The position numbers and the translations under genes were made by a program. Below the pieces are notes generated by a model, which was not told the origin of the DNA, did not search any database, and saw only the letters and a list, made by a program, of their open reading frames with translations. Of a stretch of 64,000 nt of DNA, positions 1-8,690 are shown one piece after another (position 1 is the first letter of the stretch; every line of letters starts with the position of its first letter). The DNA comes from Paenibacillus tuaregi (GTDB lineage: Bacteria; Bacillota; Bacilli; Paenibacillales; Paenibacillaceae). The stretch covers positions 4,168,543-4,232,542 of the forward strand of contig NZ_LT575476.1 in NCBI RefSeq assembly GCF_900086655.1, read 5' to 3'.

Positions 1-38
1 CTCTTACAGCACCCGGGGCCGCTTGTTTTATGAAACTG

Positions 39-374
39 TCAGGAAGTGGCGGCTCCTACAATGTCCCTGATCTTGATCCACTGCCAGTCCTGACCCAGCT
101 GCAGCTTAATTTCCCGGCTGTGTGTATGGATGGAGGTCACAACTCCCCGCAACTCCACATCCTCATATTCGCCCCAGAGCCTTACGGTTACAGCGGTGTG
201 TCCCCGCAGAGACTCACTTAAGGCACGCTCAATCAGCTCCAGCTCCTGGGCATCAATAATCGGCCTTATACGCCGGTTCAGCTCACGTCCTGCCCTGATA
301 ATCGCCTCCTTATGCTCCGGCAGCATCATTCTTGAGGATTCCCACAGCCCATTCGCTTCCAGCTTGCCTGCCAT
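39..374 (-). CDS. YolD-like protein
   Basis: A 111-residue protein resembling the YolD-like family. These are small proteins often encoded beside SOS-induced Y-family DNA polymerases (UvrX/ImuB type); their biochemical role is poorly known. The ATG has a good ribosome binding site (AAGGAGG, about 383-389). A LexA-like box at 415-428 lies just below a TATAAT -10 box, which fits damage induction. The gene ends 38 bases from the left edge, so a polymerase partner, if present, would lie outside the window. Family assignment is from sequence feel (an MLPEHKEAI-like helix followed by a C-terminal beta-rich part) and is moderately sure. Confidence 0.75.
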   Translation of the reverse strand: MAGKLEANGLWESSRMMLPEHKEAIIRAGRELNRRIRPIIDAQELELIERALSESLRGHTAVTVRLWGEYEDVELRGVVTSIHTHSREIKLQLGQDWQWIKIRDIVGAATS

Positions 375-414
375 CTTCCATTCCTCCTTAACAGAATCAG
401 CTCTTTTATAAATA

Positions 415-459
415 CGAACATTTGTTTGTATTATATCCGCAATTTCAGAATTAAATCAA
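415..459 (-). promoter_or_regulatory. yolD promoter with LexA/DinR-like box
   Basis: On the minus strand TTGATT (454-459) is followed after 18 nt by TATAAT (430-435). Immediately downstream at 415-428 is CGAACATTTGTTTG, which matches the Bacillus SOS box CGAAC-N4-GTTCG at all but one defined position. The box would cover the transcription start. Confidence 0.6.
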
Positions 460-509
460 TGTAAATTCACACCAAAAAACCTTCAAGCAATACCCGGAAG
501 GTAGGATGA

Positions 510-525
510 TAATCCGCGTGGATTA
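510..525. promoter_or_regulatory. Inverted repeat upstream of the cupin/HTH gene
   Basis: A perfect 6-4-6 inverted repeat, TAATCC-GCGT-GGATTA, lies about 75 nt before the start of the HTH/cupin regulator. It could be an autoregulatory operator. This is inference from symmetry and position only. Confidence 0.3.
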
Positions 526-597
526 AACGATCGTATGGAAAAGAGTCTGAATAAACAATATACTAGCTATAAAGTTATTTGTTGAGGTGAGTATCAA

Positions 598-1164
598 ATG
601 GATGAAGTCGATGAATCAAAACAAATTGTATTACAAATCGGCGGTGCCTTGAAAAAGTACAGAAAAGAAAAAAATATGAGCCTAGACGACTTAGCGGAAT
701 TAACCGGCGTAAGCAAGCTTACTCTAGGAAATATCGAACGTGGCGATACGAATCCAACCTTGGCTATTATATGGAAAATTTCAAAAGGCATATCTTTACC
801 GCTATTGGCTTTGTTCAAGACAGAGGACCCTGTTAGTTTATATCGGGCAGGCGAAGGACTCCGGTTTTCTAACGATCAAAAAAATTGGACTATTGAACCT
901 ATCTTTAAAAACGCAAGCAATGACATTGAAATGTGTCGGGCTTACTTACAGCCACATAGCTCGTATCACCCTGAAGGGCATCACGAGAATACAACTGAAA
1001 TCGCGACAGTCATGACGGGTTCCATTGAAATCCAAGTCAATGGAGAGCTTTACACATTAAATCAATATGATACGATCAGTTTTCGTGCAGATTGTCCTCA
1101 TTCTTATACCAATCATACGAATAGCGAAACCGTGCTGCATATATCCTTAAAGTATGGCTTCTAA
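598..1164 (+). CDS. XRE-family regulator with C-terminal cupin domain
   Basis: A 188-residue cytoplasmic transcription factor. Residues about 14-67 form an XRE/Cro-type helix-turn-helix (SLDDLAELTGVSKLTLGNIE). Residues about 108-186 form a cupin_2 barrel that probably binds a small effector or metal (HHENTTEIATVMTG and a late HSYTNH patch). An AGGTGAG ribosome binding site precedes the ATG. A terminator separates it from the MFS exporter and UspA genes downstream, but proteins of this class often control an adjacent transporter, so the exporter is the likely target (inference). Confidence 0.88.
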   Translation: MDEVDESKQIVLQIGGALKKYRKEKNMSLDDLAELTGVSKLTLGNIERGDTNPTLAIIWKISKGISLPLLALFKTEDPVSLYRAGEGLRFSNDQKNWTIEPIFKNASNDIEMCRAYLQPHSSYHPEGHHENTTEIATVMTGSIEIQVNGELYTLNQYDTISFRADCPHSYTNHTNSETVLHISLKYGF

Positions 1165-1186
1165 AAATTGAAAGTTCCACATCCTA

Positions 1187-1236
1187 AATACAACTTCGAA
1201 TTCCATAACGGGAATTCAGAGTTGTATTTTTGTTTT
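1187..1236 (+). terminator. Rho-independent terminator after the cupin/HTH gene
   Basis: Arms at 1187-1204 and 1211-1228 pair at 16 of 18 positions around a short loop and run into a T-rich tract (1225-1236). Confidence 0.8.
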
Positions 1237-1387
1237 CAGATGAGTTTTGATGAATTATAAAATACTTCTTGTTAAATTCAGTATACTATAATATACTTTT
1301 GTTGTTCGCGCGGATGTTATAACATAGTTTTTTTCAATCAGCAGGTAACAAATATTACGTAAGAATTCAGGAAGGAGACAATGAAAA

Positions 1388-2623
1388 ATGCCGAACAAAC
1401 AACAAACTAAAGCCGTACCCTCCTCTATAGGGTTGATCATACTCGGCATTATTTTTATTGCAGCCAATTTACGTACTCCCTTAACCTCAGTCGGTCCTTT
1501 AGTGAGTCTTATAAGGGATAACGTTCATATTTCAAATACATTAGCAGGCCTGATCACAACGGTACCCTTGCTTGCTTTTGCTCTATTATCGCCTTTAGTA
1601 CCGAAATTGGGACGAAGGTATGGGGTTGAACGTATCATTTTGATTGCCCTAATCTTCCTTACTATTGGCATAGTAATACGTTCTTTATCTGGCGCAGCTA
1701 ATCTGTATATAGGGACAGCCATTCTTGGATTCGCAATTGCCGTATGTAATGTATTACTGCCAAGTATAATCAAGAGGGATTTCCCAAATAAAATTGGCTC
1801 CATGACAGGTGTTTACTCCATATCCATGAGTTTATGTGGGGCCATCGCATCGGGTATGAGTGTGCCGCTAGCCGTGAACGCAGGGCTAAAATGGCAGGGA
1901 GCATTGGGAATATGGGGGATCCTAAGCTTTGTATCGATCCTCTGTTGGTTGCCCCAATTAAGAAATCAAAAGAAGCAAACAGCCACGACGAGTCAACAGA
2001 TGGCCGGCAACGATGTGAATGTTTGGCGTTCCCCTCTTGCCTGGCAAGTCACCTTGTTTATGGGTATACAATCTATGGTTTTCTATGTGTTGATCGCATG
2101 GTTGCCTGAAATTTTAAAGCAGCAAGGAATTGACTCAAACCAATCAGGGTGGTACCTCTCGATCATGCAGTTAGCTCTACTCCCATTTACCTTTATTGTG
2201 CCTGTTATTGCTGGACGCATGTCTAACCAACGTTTGTTAGTAGTCATCACAACCATTTTACTTTTGACGGGAACACTCGGGCTTCTTTACGGAAGCTCCG
2301 ATATGATTCTGTTGTGGATCATAATCCTTGGAATTGGTGGAGGCTTCGCCTTTAGTTTGTCCATGATGTTCTTCGGATTACGTACTGAAAATGCGCACCA
2401 AGCAGCAGAACTGTCTGGCATGGCACAATCGATCGGATATCTTCTTGCTGCGGTCGGACCTGCCCTAATAGGATATTTACATGATGTCACAAATAGTTGG
2501 AACCTGCCACTTTTCATTCTGCTTGGCGCTTCGGTCTTACTCTTGTTATTCGGTATAGGAGCAGCAAGAAACCGTTTTGTAGGCAGCCGAAATAGTTATG
2601 AGCTGCCACGGAAAGGACAATAA
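1388..2623 (+). CDS. MFS transporter, CynX/NimT (YycB-like) family
   Basis: A 411-residue protein with about 12 hydrophobic segments, of the major facilitator superfamily. The N-terminal AANLRTPLTSVGPL stretch and the overall layout resemble the CynX/NimT (cyanate/2-nitroimidazole) transporters and B. subtilis YycB. The substrate cannot be told from sequence. The start at 1388 is preceded by AAGGAGA; an ATG at 1381 is in another frame and closes quickly, so it is not the start. The universal stress gene follows after 2 nt, so the two are almost certainly co-transcribed. Confidence 0.88.
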   Translation: MPNKQQTKAVPSSIGLIILGIIFIAANLRTPLTSVGPLVSLIRDNVHISNTLAGLITTVPLLAFALLSPLVPKLGRRYGVERIILIALIFLTIGIVIRSLSGAANLYIGTAILGFAIAVCNVLLPSIIKRDFPNKIGSMTGVYSISMSLCGAIASGMSVPLAVNAGLKWQGALGIWGILSFVSILCWLPQLRNQKKQTATTSQQMAGNDVNVWRSPLAWQVTLFMGIQSMVFYVLIAWLPEILKQQGIDSNQSGWYLSIMQLALLPFTFIVPVIAGRMSNQRLLVVITTILLLTGTLGLLYGSSDMILLWIIILGIGGGFAFSLSMMFFGLRTENAHQAAELSGMAQSIGYLLAAVGPALIGYLHDVTNSWNLPLFILLGASVLLLLFGIGAARNRFVGSRNSYELPRKGQ

Positions 2624-2625
2624 AT

Positions 2626-3057
2626 ATGTTTGACACAATTATTGTGGCAATTGATAAAGCCGAGATCACGAACAAACTCCTTGATGCAGCCGTTGAAATA
2701 GCCCGAAACAAACAAACCCGAGTTACCTTGGTTAATGTCAGCCCGGAATATGTATCGAATGGCATGACATATATACCAGAGAATTTCTTGGAAGAAGTAT
2801 TAAACGAAATGGAGAAAGCGAGTTTGGGGCTGTTGCAGCAAGCCAAATCTAAATTAGAATCTGCGGGGATTAACGCGGAAACCGTTCATCTTAAGGGAGA
2901 TCCTGCACATGAAATATTAAATTATGCAAGGGATACCGAGCAGCAGCTTATTATTATTGGAAGCCGTGGGTTAAGGGGCATCAAAGAAATGATGCTTGGA
3001 AGTGTCAGTCACAAGGTTTCCCAGCTATCAAGCTGTCCAGTCCTTATTGTACATTAA
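2626..3057 (+). CDS. Universal stress protein (UspA family)
   Basis: A 143-residue single-domain Usp protein. The C-terminal GSRGLRGIKEMMLGSVS matches the ATP-binding signature G-x2-G-x9-G-[ST] of the ATP-binding UspA subfamily, and the N-terminus has the usual IIVAIDKA strand. It starts 2 nt after the MFS stop and is presumably translated from the same message. The role is general stress resistance; nothing in the sequence shows a specific partner beyond the exporter. Confidence 0.92.
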   Translation: MFDTIIVAIDKAEITNKLLDAAVEIARNKQTRVTLVNVSPEYVSNGMTYIPENFLEEVLNEMEKASLGLLQQAKSKLESAGINAETVHLKGDPAHEILNYARDTEQQLIIIGSRGLRGIKEMMLGSVSHKVSQLSSCPVLIVH

Positions 3058-3119
3058 CTCCTTTGGGAACTGCAGAGATGAGGCGTAGTAACTAACGGGG
3101 AACGTTATAGTTGAAACAT

Positions 3120-3164
3120 ACAGCGGCATTCTAGGATATTGTGTCCTACAATGCCGCTGTTTTT
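3120..3164. terminator. Bidirectional terminator between uspA and hemY
   Basis: ACAGCGGCATT at 3120-3130 pairs with AATGCCGCTGT at 3150-3160, with further pairing inside (AGGA/TCCT), followed by TTTT on the plus strand. It sits between convergent genes and can serve the minus-strand hemY too. Confidence 0.8.
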
Positions 3165-3179
3165 CAATGAGTTAAGCGC

Positions 3180-4604
3180 TTAGACAAGCAGCCTGTCCGC
3201 CATACGGTCTGCAGCCGCCTTGCCGTGCTGGATACAATCTGGAATACCTACACCGTCGTATCCGGAGCCGCAGATCAGCATACCAGGATACCGGCTCTCC
3301 AATGCTTCGCGTAAATGTCCTATCCGCTCCTTATGACCGACCCTATACTGGGGCATGGACTCCGGCAACCGGGATACCACAGCAAGTTCCGGCTCAGCGG
3401 TGATGCCCATGATCTCTTTCAGCTCTTCCCTGACCCGGGCCGCGGTCTCCCGGTCATCCATGGCGGCCGAAGCTTCGGCTCCCGCCCTGCCGATATAGGC
3501 ACGCAGCAGAACTTTTCCCTTCGGTGCTGTGTGAAGCCATTTGGATGAAGTCCAGGTGCATGCGGTCATCATTCTCCCCTCAGTCCGGGGAATCACAAAG
3601 CCTGATCCCTTCAAATCATGCTGAAGCTCCTCCGCCCGGTAGCCTAGCGCAACATTTGCAACAGACACATACGGAATGGAATCGAACACGTCCGCAGCCG
3701 GGAACGGCTCCAAGAGCCTGCCGCAGGCATATGCGGGCAGGGCCATAACAATTCCGTCCGCCTCACAGACCTCCCCGTTCTCCAACGTCACCCGGTATCC
3801 GTTCTCATAACGCAGTACAGAACGAACTCCGCAGTTCTTAAGGATTCTTGCTCCAGACAGCTCTTCCTCCAGCTTCTCGACCAGAGTTGAGAGCCCGTTC
3901 TTGAACGTCAGAAACATGCTTCGTTTCGCAATTTCGGGAAGCTCCTCCGGGCCTGTCTTGGCTGGAGCCGTCCTTCCCGCGATCATACCCAGAATCAGGC
4001 TGCGGTACTTCTGTTCTATATCGTGGAACTGTGGAAAGGTCGCCTGAAGGCTGAGATTCCCCGTATCTCCGGCATAAATACCGGCCAGCAGCGGTTCAAC
4101 CAGCCGCTCCAGCACCTCTCTGCCAATCCGCCGCTCAATAAAAGCGCCAAGTGCCTCATCGCCCACGGTCTTTCTTCGCGGCAGCAGAAGATCCATAGCG
4201 GCTCTTGCCTTACCCGCCAGCGAGATCATGTCCGTCTTGATGAAGGGTCCCACCCGCGTTGGAATGCCAAGAGCCAGGCCGGCGGGCATGGTGTGCAGCT
4301 TGCCTCGGTGCAGGATATAATTTGTCCGGGCCAAAGGGTTCGTTCCAGTCAGCTCCTCTTCGAGCCCGAGGGACTTGGCTAAATGGAGCGCAGCCACTTT
4401 CCGCCCAAGAAAAGAGTCCGGCCCGGTCTCAATCACATATCCGTCCTGGCGGAGCGTCCGGATTCTTCCGCCAAGCCTGTCACTTTGCTCGGCAACCGTC
4501 AGCTTGAGCGGGACTCCCTTGTCCTTAAACCGCTCTTTCAAATAATAGGCTGCACTGAGCCCGCTGATCCCCCCGCCGATGATAACAATCCTTTTTGCCT
4601 CCAT
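3180..4604 (-). CDS. hemY: Coproporphyrinogen III / protoporphyrinogen oxidase
   Basis: A 474-residue FAD enzyme of the HemY/HemG/CgoX family, which oxidises coproporphyrinogen III to coproporphyrin III in the Gram-positive haem pathway using oxygen. The N-terminal Rossmann motif IIGGGISGL (about residues 8-16) binds FAD, and the C-terminal GSGYDGVGIPDCI is typical of the family. The start is set at the ATG at 4602-4604 because AAGGGG lies 6-7 nt before it; a TTG 18 nt upstream overlaps that ribosome binding site. An Fnr/CRP-type palindrome lies 57 nt upstream (4661-4678). The radical SAM gene is immediately upstream on the same strand. Confidence 0.93.
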   Translation of the reverse strand: MEAKRIVIIGGGISGLSAAYYLKERFKDKGVPLKLTVAEQSDRLGGRIRTLRQDGYVIETGPDSFLGRKVAALHLAKSLGLEEELTGTNPLARTNYILHRGKLHTMPAGLALGIPTRVGPFIKTDMISLAGKARAAMDLLLPRRKTVGDEALGAFIERRIGREVLERLVEPLLAGIYAGDTGNLSLQATFPQFHDIEQKYRSLILGMIAGRTAPAKTGPEELPEIAKRSMFLTFKNGLSTLVEKLEEELSGARILKNCGVRSVLRYENGYRVTLENGEVCEADGIVMALPAYACGRLLEPFPAADVFDSIPYVSVANVALGYRAEELQHDLKGSGFVIPRTEGRMMTACTWTSSKWLHTAPKGKVLLRAYIGRAGAEASAAMDDRETAARVREELKEIMGITAEPELAVVSRLPESMPQYRVGHKERIGHLREALESRYPGMLICGSGYDGVGIPDCIQHGKAAADRMADRLLV

Positions 4605-4660
4605 AGCTATCCCCTTATTCAAGCATTTGCTTTTAACTTAGCATAGGGGAACCGGGCAAA

Positions 4661-4678
4661 TTGTGATAATGATCACAA
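4661..4678. promoter_or_regulatory. Fnr/CRP-type palindrome upstream of hemY
   Basis: TTGTGATAATGATCACAA is a perfect palindrome with 7-nt arms that contains TGTGA-N6-TCACA, the consensus of Bacillus Fnr and other CRP-family sites. It lies 57 nt before the hemY start. Confidence 0.65.
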
Positions 4679-4727
4679 CCCTAATCGCATATCATCCTGG
4701 TATCTAATCCGCTCATCATCTTGGCAG

Positions 4728-5969
4728 TTAAGTCGTTTTATGGAATTCTCCAGGAATATAAGCACAATAGGGATCGCTCTCCAGATAATCTCCCGTCACT
4801 GCGTAAGCTCTGGCCCGGGACCCCCCGCACAGCGCTTTGAACTCACAGGAGCCGCACTTGCCCTTCAGCCGGTTCTTGTCACGCAGCTCTTTCATAACCG
4901 GGGAATGACGATAAATTTCGCCCAGGGTCATTTCCCTCACATTCCCGCAGATCACCGGCAGGAATCCACTCGGGTACACCTCTCCGATATGACTGATGAA
5001 CACAAATCCATCCCCGTCGTTCACACCTTGAGGCGCCCTCCCGAGCACATCCCTACGCTTTGCGACCGGTATGGTGGCACCGGCATCAGGTGTGCCAACA
5101 CCCGGTAAGGCTCCCGCTCCAATCTCTGCCCCGATCCCTGCTTTAACTACTGGCTCCGCTTCACCATAATTCATCCTTTTTCCGGCAATCTGGCCCTTGG
5201 CCGCTGCCCGGCCTTCCCCAAGTTCCCTCCGCTGCCGGTTCATCTCCTGGACATATACCCGCCGGTAATGGGGAGCTTCCGTTGCTTTGATCCCGTAGGG
5301 CATGGACGCTGACAGCCCCGCGAGCCATTTCATCACCTCTTCATGCTGCTCCGCCGAAATCATGTCCTTGACCATCCCGCGGCCGGTTGGAACAAGGAAG
5401 AACAGGCTCCACAGCACCGCCCCCATTTCCCGGACGATACCTGAGATCGCTTCAAGATCGTGCAGATTATACCTGGATACCGTCGTATTAATCTGAATCG
5501 GAAGCTCAAGCTCCCTAAGCCATTTAATCCCGTTCATCGTCATCTCAAAGGAACCCTTCGCCCCGCGGAAATGATCATGAATCGCTGCAGATGAACCGTC
5601 CAGGCTGAAGGCCCATCGGGATAGGCCGGCTTCCTTGACCCGCCCGATCGCCTGCCTTGTTACTCTCGGCGTTGCACTCGGTGTCATGGATACAGACAAA
5701 TGCTTCTCCTCTACAGCATACTTAATCAAGTCATACAGATCAGGACGCATCAATGGATCTCCACCGGTGAACACCAGCAAGGGGTTATCCAGCTCAGCGA
5801 TCTGATCGATAAGCGCCCTTCCTTCCTCTGTCGTCAACTGCCTGGGATCGGCCGCATACTGGGCTTCTGCCCGGCAGTGCAAGCATTTCAGGGCACAAGC
5901 TCTTGTAACCTCCCAAATTACAATAAAAGGTGAATCGGCATAGTTCCTCTTCCCAATTAGTTCCCTCAA
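4728..5969 (-). CDS. Radical SAM/SPASM protein, BA_1875-like
   Basis: A 413-residue radical SAM enzyme. C25, C29 and C32 form the CxxxCxxC motif for the SAM-binding [4Fe-4S] cluster; C372, C375, C381 and C402 form a SPASM/twitch-type auxiliary cluster site. It resembles the TIGR04053 (BA_1875) family and, more distantly, haem-maturation enzymes (NirJ/AhbD); the substrate is unknown. The start is TTG, preceded by AGGAGG at a good distance. A low-complexity Gly/Ala-rich stretch (about residues 245-305) sits between core and SPASM domain and looks like an insertion. It has its own Fnr-like site and lies upstream of hemY, so a link to haem or anaerobic metabolism is plausible but not shown. Confidence 0.85.
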   Translation of the reverse strand: MRELIGKRNYADSPFIVIWEVTRACALKCLHCRAEAQYAADPRQLTTEEGRALIDQIAELDNPLLVFTGGDPLMRPDLYDLIKYAVEEKHLSVSMTPSATPRVTRQAIGRVKEAGLSRWAFSLDGSSAAIHDHFRGAKGSFEMTMNGIKWLRELELPIQINTTVSRYNLHDLEAISGIVREMGAVLWSLFFLVPTGRGMVKDMISAEQHEEVMKWLAGLSASMPYGIKATEAPHYRRVYVQEMNRQRRELGEGRAAAKGQIAGKRMNYGEAEPVVKAGIGAEIGAGALPGVGTPDAGATIPVAKRRDVLGRAPQGVNDGDGFVFISHIGEVYPSGFLPVICGNVREMTLGEIYRHSPVMKELRDKNRLKGKCGSCEFKALCGGSRARAYAVTGDYLESDPYCAYIPGEFHKTT

Positions 5970-6031
5970 GCTACAGCTCCTCCTAACTTGGACTTCTTAA
6001 TTCCAAGCTATCACAACCCTCTTGTTCATCT

Positions 6032-6047
6032 TGTGACTGCTCTCACT
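6032..6047. promoter_or_regulatory. Fnr/CRP-like site upstream of the radical SAM gene
   Basis: TGTGACTGCTCTCACT matches TGTGA-N6-TCACA at 9 of 10 defined positions and lies 63 nt before the TTG start, nearly the same distance as the perfect site before hemY. Confidence 0.5.
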
Positions 6048-6104
6048 CTGGGTTCCCGAATATAACGGAATATTTTACAAACCTTCCGGGAACAGTACGG
6101 ATAA

Positions 6105-7556
6105 ATGACTTCGGAAAGCCGGGTGACCTATATGCCTGCCACTGCGCAAACTTCAACCTCATCCTTATCCAGCAATGTTAAATATATAGAAGAAGCGTTG
6201 TTTAACACCAACGATCTCAAGCAAAGAACGCTGAGGGGCCCAAATACATCCGGCACTCTTCTCTATCTGGAGTCCCTTGTTGATCCTATGCTTATTGAAC
6301 GGAATATCATTATACCGTTCAAACATCAGGAGCATAAGGAACTGGACGAGCTGTTTACCACGCTTGAATATGAGCAGCAAACAGATCTATCCAAAGGAGT
6401 CGACGGGCTCATTCAGGGAAGCTGTGTGTATTTTCAGGAGGGCAAACCGGAATTTTATATCCTTGCTGCGCCTGCCAAATATGACCGGAGCATTACTGAG
6501 CCTGAGAACGAAGGAATCATTCGGGGACCCCACAACGGATTTATCGAAAGTCTGACAGTAAATTTGCATTTGATCCGCAAGGCGATCAATGCATCAGATC
6601 TCATAGTTAAATACTATACTCTGGGCAGCACCGCTCCCAGAAGAGTAGCCCTAATCTATCTGCACAGCCTTGCCCAACCGGAAACCGTACAGAAAGTAGA
6701 ATCAAGACTTGAGAGCATCTCCATTGATTCTGTGATCTCCACCGGTTTCCTTCAGGAAAATATGGAGGATAATCCCTATTCAATTTTCCCGCAGCATCTG
6801 AACAGCGAACGGCCTGATCATGTTAGTTCATACCTGCTCACAGGGAAAATCGCTATTCTGCTGGAGGGCGATCCGACGGCATTGATTGTGCCTGCAAGTT
6901 TTTTTGCTTTTTACCAGACACCTGATGATTACAATAACCGCTGGATGATTGCCTCCTTCGTCCGGATTATCCGTCTGATCAGCTTTATCACCGCCTTCCA
7001 GCTTCCTGCCATTTATATCGCAACCGTCTCTTTTCACTCGAACGTGCTGCCTCTTCAGTTATTCTTCACGGTTCAGGGATCGCTGACACGAGTGCCCTTT
7101 CCGCCTTTGGTTGAGGCTATGCTGCTTGAGTTGATATTCGAGCTGCTCCGTGAGGCCGGGCTCCGTCTGCCCAGCCGGGTTGGACAGACTATCGGCATTG
7201 TCGGCGGTCTCGTAATTGGGGATGCGATTGTTAAAGCCGGACTCGTCTCCTATACCATGATTATTGTGGTTGCCCTTACCGCCATCTCCTCCTTCCTCAT
7301 CCCTTCCAACGAGATGAGTTCGTCGATGCGGATTCTCCGGTTTCCACTTATGATCATGGCGTCAATGTTCGGGTTCATTGGAATCTCATTTGGACTAACC
7401 ATCATGTTCATCCATCTATGCAAGCTTGAATCTTTCGGGAAGCCTTACTTCTCTCCTCTGGCCCCCTTGAAATTCAAAAAATTAAAGGATACCTTTGTGC
7501 GGTTTCCGATCTGGAATTTATGGAAGAAGCCGGATTCTCCCGGCAAAGGAAACTAA
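6105..7556 (+). CDS. Spore germination protein, GerA (A-subunit) family
   Basis: A 483-residue A-subunit of a GerA-type germinant receptor, which sits in the inner spore membrane and forms the ligand-gated ion channel. Residues about 25-270 form the soluble N-terminal domain; the C-terminal third has several membrane helices, with the LPSRVGQTIGIVGGLVIGDAIVKAG stretch (about 355-380) typical of the family. The ATG at 6105 has a weak ribosome binding site; an alternative is the ATG nine codons in (6132). It is first in a three-gene operon with the B and C subunits. A damaged second copy of this gene lies at 9934-10086. Confidence 0.93.
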   Translation: MTSESRVTYMPATAQTSTSSLSSNVKYIEEALFNTNDLKQRTLRGPNTSGTLLYLESLVDPMLIERNIIIPFKHQEHKELDELFTTLEYEQQTDLSKGVDGLIQGSCVYFQEGKPEFYILAAPAKYDRSITEPENEGIIRGPHNGFIESLTVNLHLIRKAINASDLIVKYYTLGSTAPRRVALIYLHSLAQPETVQKVESRLESISIDSVISTGFLQENMEDNPYSIFPQHLNSERPDHVSSYLLTGKIAILLEGDPTALIVPASFFAFYQTPDDYNNRWMIASFVRIIRLISFITAFQLPAIYIATVSFHSNVLPLQLFFTVQGSLTRVPFPPLVEAMLLELIFELLREAGLRLPSRVGQTIGIVGGLVIGDAIVKAGLVSYTMIIVVALTAISSFLIPSNEMSSSMRILRFPLMIMASMFGFIGISFGLTIMFIHLCKLESFGKPYFSPLAPLKFKKLKDTFVRFPIWNLWKKPDSPGKGN

Positions 7557-7595
7557 CCTTCATCGATGACACCCTGAACTAAGGAGGAACAGCTG

Positions 7596-8690
7596 TTGAC
7601 TCAAAAAGAAAAAATGATATCAAGAGACCAGCTTTTCCTGTTCATTATCCAGGCGCAAATCGGAGTAGGGGTTCTATCCCTTCCTTATAAACTGAATAAT
7701 TCCGCCAAAGGTGGCGGAGGTCTATCTGTACTTATAGCCGGGATGACCACCCAAATGATTATTATCCTGATGTGGGCCATCATGAAGAAGTTCCCTGGGC
7801 TCAATCTATATACCATCTGCCTTAAGCTTTTTGGGAAATTTATAGGACGAATCTTCATCATAGCCTATACCGGATACTTCGTTCTTCTTGGGGCCAATAT
7901 CATGCTCAGCGCCGTTGAGCTGCTGCACCGGTGGCTGCTGCAATCTACGCCCCGATGGGTCTCACTGGCTCTGTTCTCCATCATGACCCTGTATCTTGCC
8001 AGAGAGAAGCTGACTGTCCTGGCCAGGTTTTACACTTTGGCCACCTTCTTGTTCATTCCTTTAATTCTGCTGATCAGTTATGGGCTTACCCAGGCCCATA
8101 TGGAGTATATGTTCCCTCTGATGGAAAAAGGAATTGTGAATATCATTAAGGGGGCTAGAGAAACAACCATTTCCATGTATGGATTTGAATTAATGCTGAT
8201 CATCTATCCTTTCTCACAAGGAACGGACAAACAGAAACTCCTTTCCATCAGCTTGGCCAACCTGTTTGTCACCCTGTTCTACGTATTTGTCGTGGCAACC
8301 TGTCTGACGGTATTTAATTCCGAACAGTTGAAGTACATTCCCGAGCCAGTGATCTACTTGGTGAAATCGCTTAACTTCTACATCGTGGACCGTGCAGACA
8401 TCCTGTTTCTGCCCATTTGGGCCATTACACTCGTGTGCTCGATCGTCAGTTATTGTTATGGAGCCGCAATTGGGATGAGCATCCTGTTCGGCAAAAAGGA
8501 ACATAAGCCGTTCTCCCCTTTGGTTAAAGTTTTAACTTTTTCGATTGCCCTTGCCCCAATGACCCCAGCTGCTGTTCACAAGCTGGATAAGATTTCAGAG
8601 TACACCGCCTATCTGTTTCTTGCCGGCCTGCCGCTGATTATATATATATTCTCACTCTTTATGAGCAAAAAGACAGGTGATCCCGCATGA
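7596..8690 (+). CDS. Spore germination permease, GerB family (copy 1)
   Basis: A 364-residue integral membrane protein with about 10 helices, of the GerAB/amino acid permease-like family (APC superfamily), the germinant-binding B subunit. The start is TTG at 7596, chosen because AAGGAGG (7581-7587) lies 8 nt before it. The stop overlaps the start of the C-subunit gene by 4 nt (ATGA). It is nearly identical to the copy at 10133; differences are scattered and mostly conservative. Confidence 0.93.
   Translation: MTQKEKMISRDQLFLFIIQAQIGVGVLSLPYKLNNSAKGGGGLSVLIAGMTTQMIIILMWAIMKKFPGLNLYTICLKLFGKFIGRIFIIAYTGYFVLLGANIMLSAVELLHRWLLQSTPRWVSLALFSIMTLYLAREKLTVLARFYTLATFLFIPLILLISYGLTQAHMEYMFPLMEKGIVNIIKGARETTISMYGFELMLIIYPFSQGTDKQKLLSISLANLFVTLFYVFVVATCLTVFNSEQLKYIPEPVIYLVKSLNFYIVDRADILFLPIWAITLVCSIVSYCYGAAIGMSILFGKKEHKPFSPLVKVLTFSIALAPMTPAAVHKLDKISEYTAYLFLAGLPLIIYIFSLFMSKKTGDPA

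Noticed and set aside
1280-1297. AGTATA-N6-TATACT inverted repeat before the MFS gene
   Set aside because: It overlaps a TATAAT-like sequence in A/T-rich DNA; chance symmetry is likely and no second copy was seen near the regulator.
6050-6104. Sigma-G promoter before the germination operon
   Set aside because: No pair of boxes with acceptable spacing could be found; the A/T-rich stretch is conserved in the remnant but does not match the consensus.
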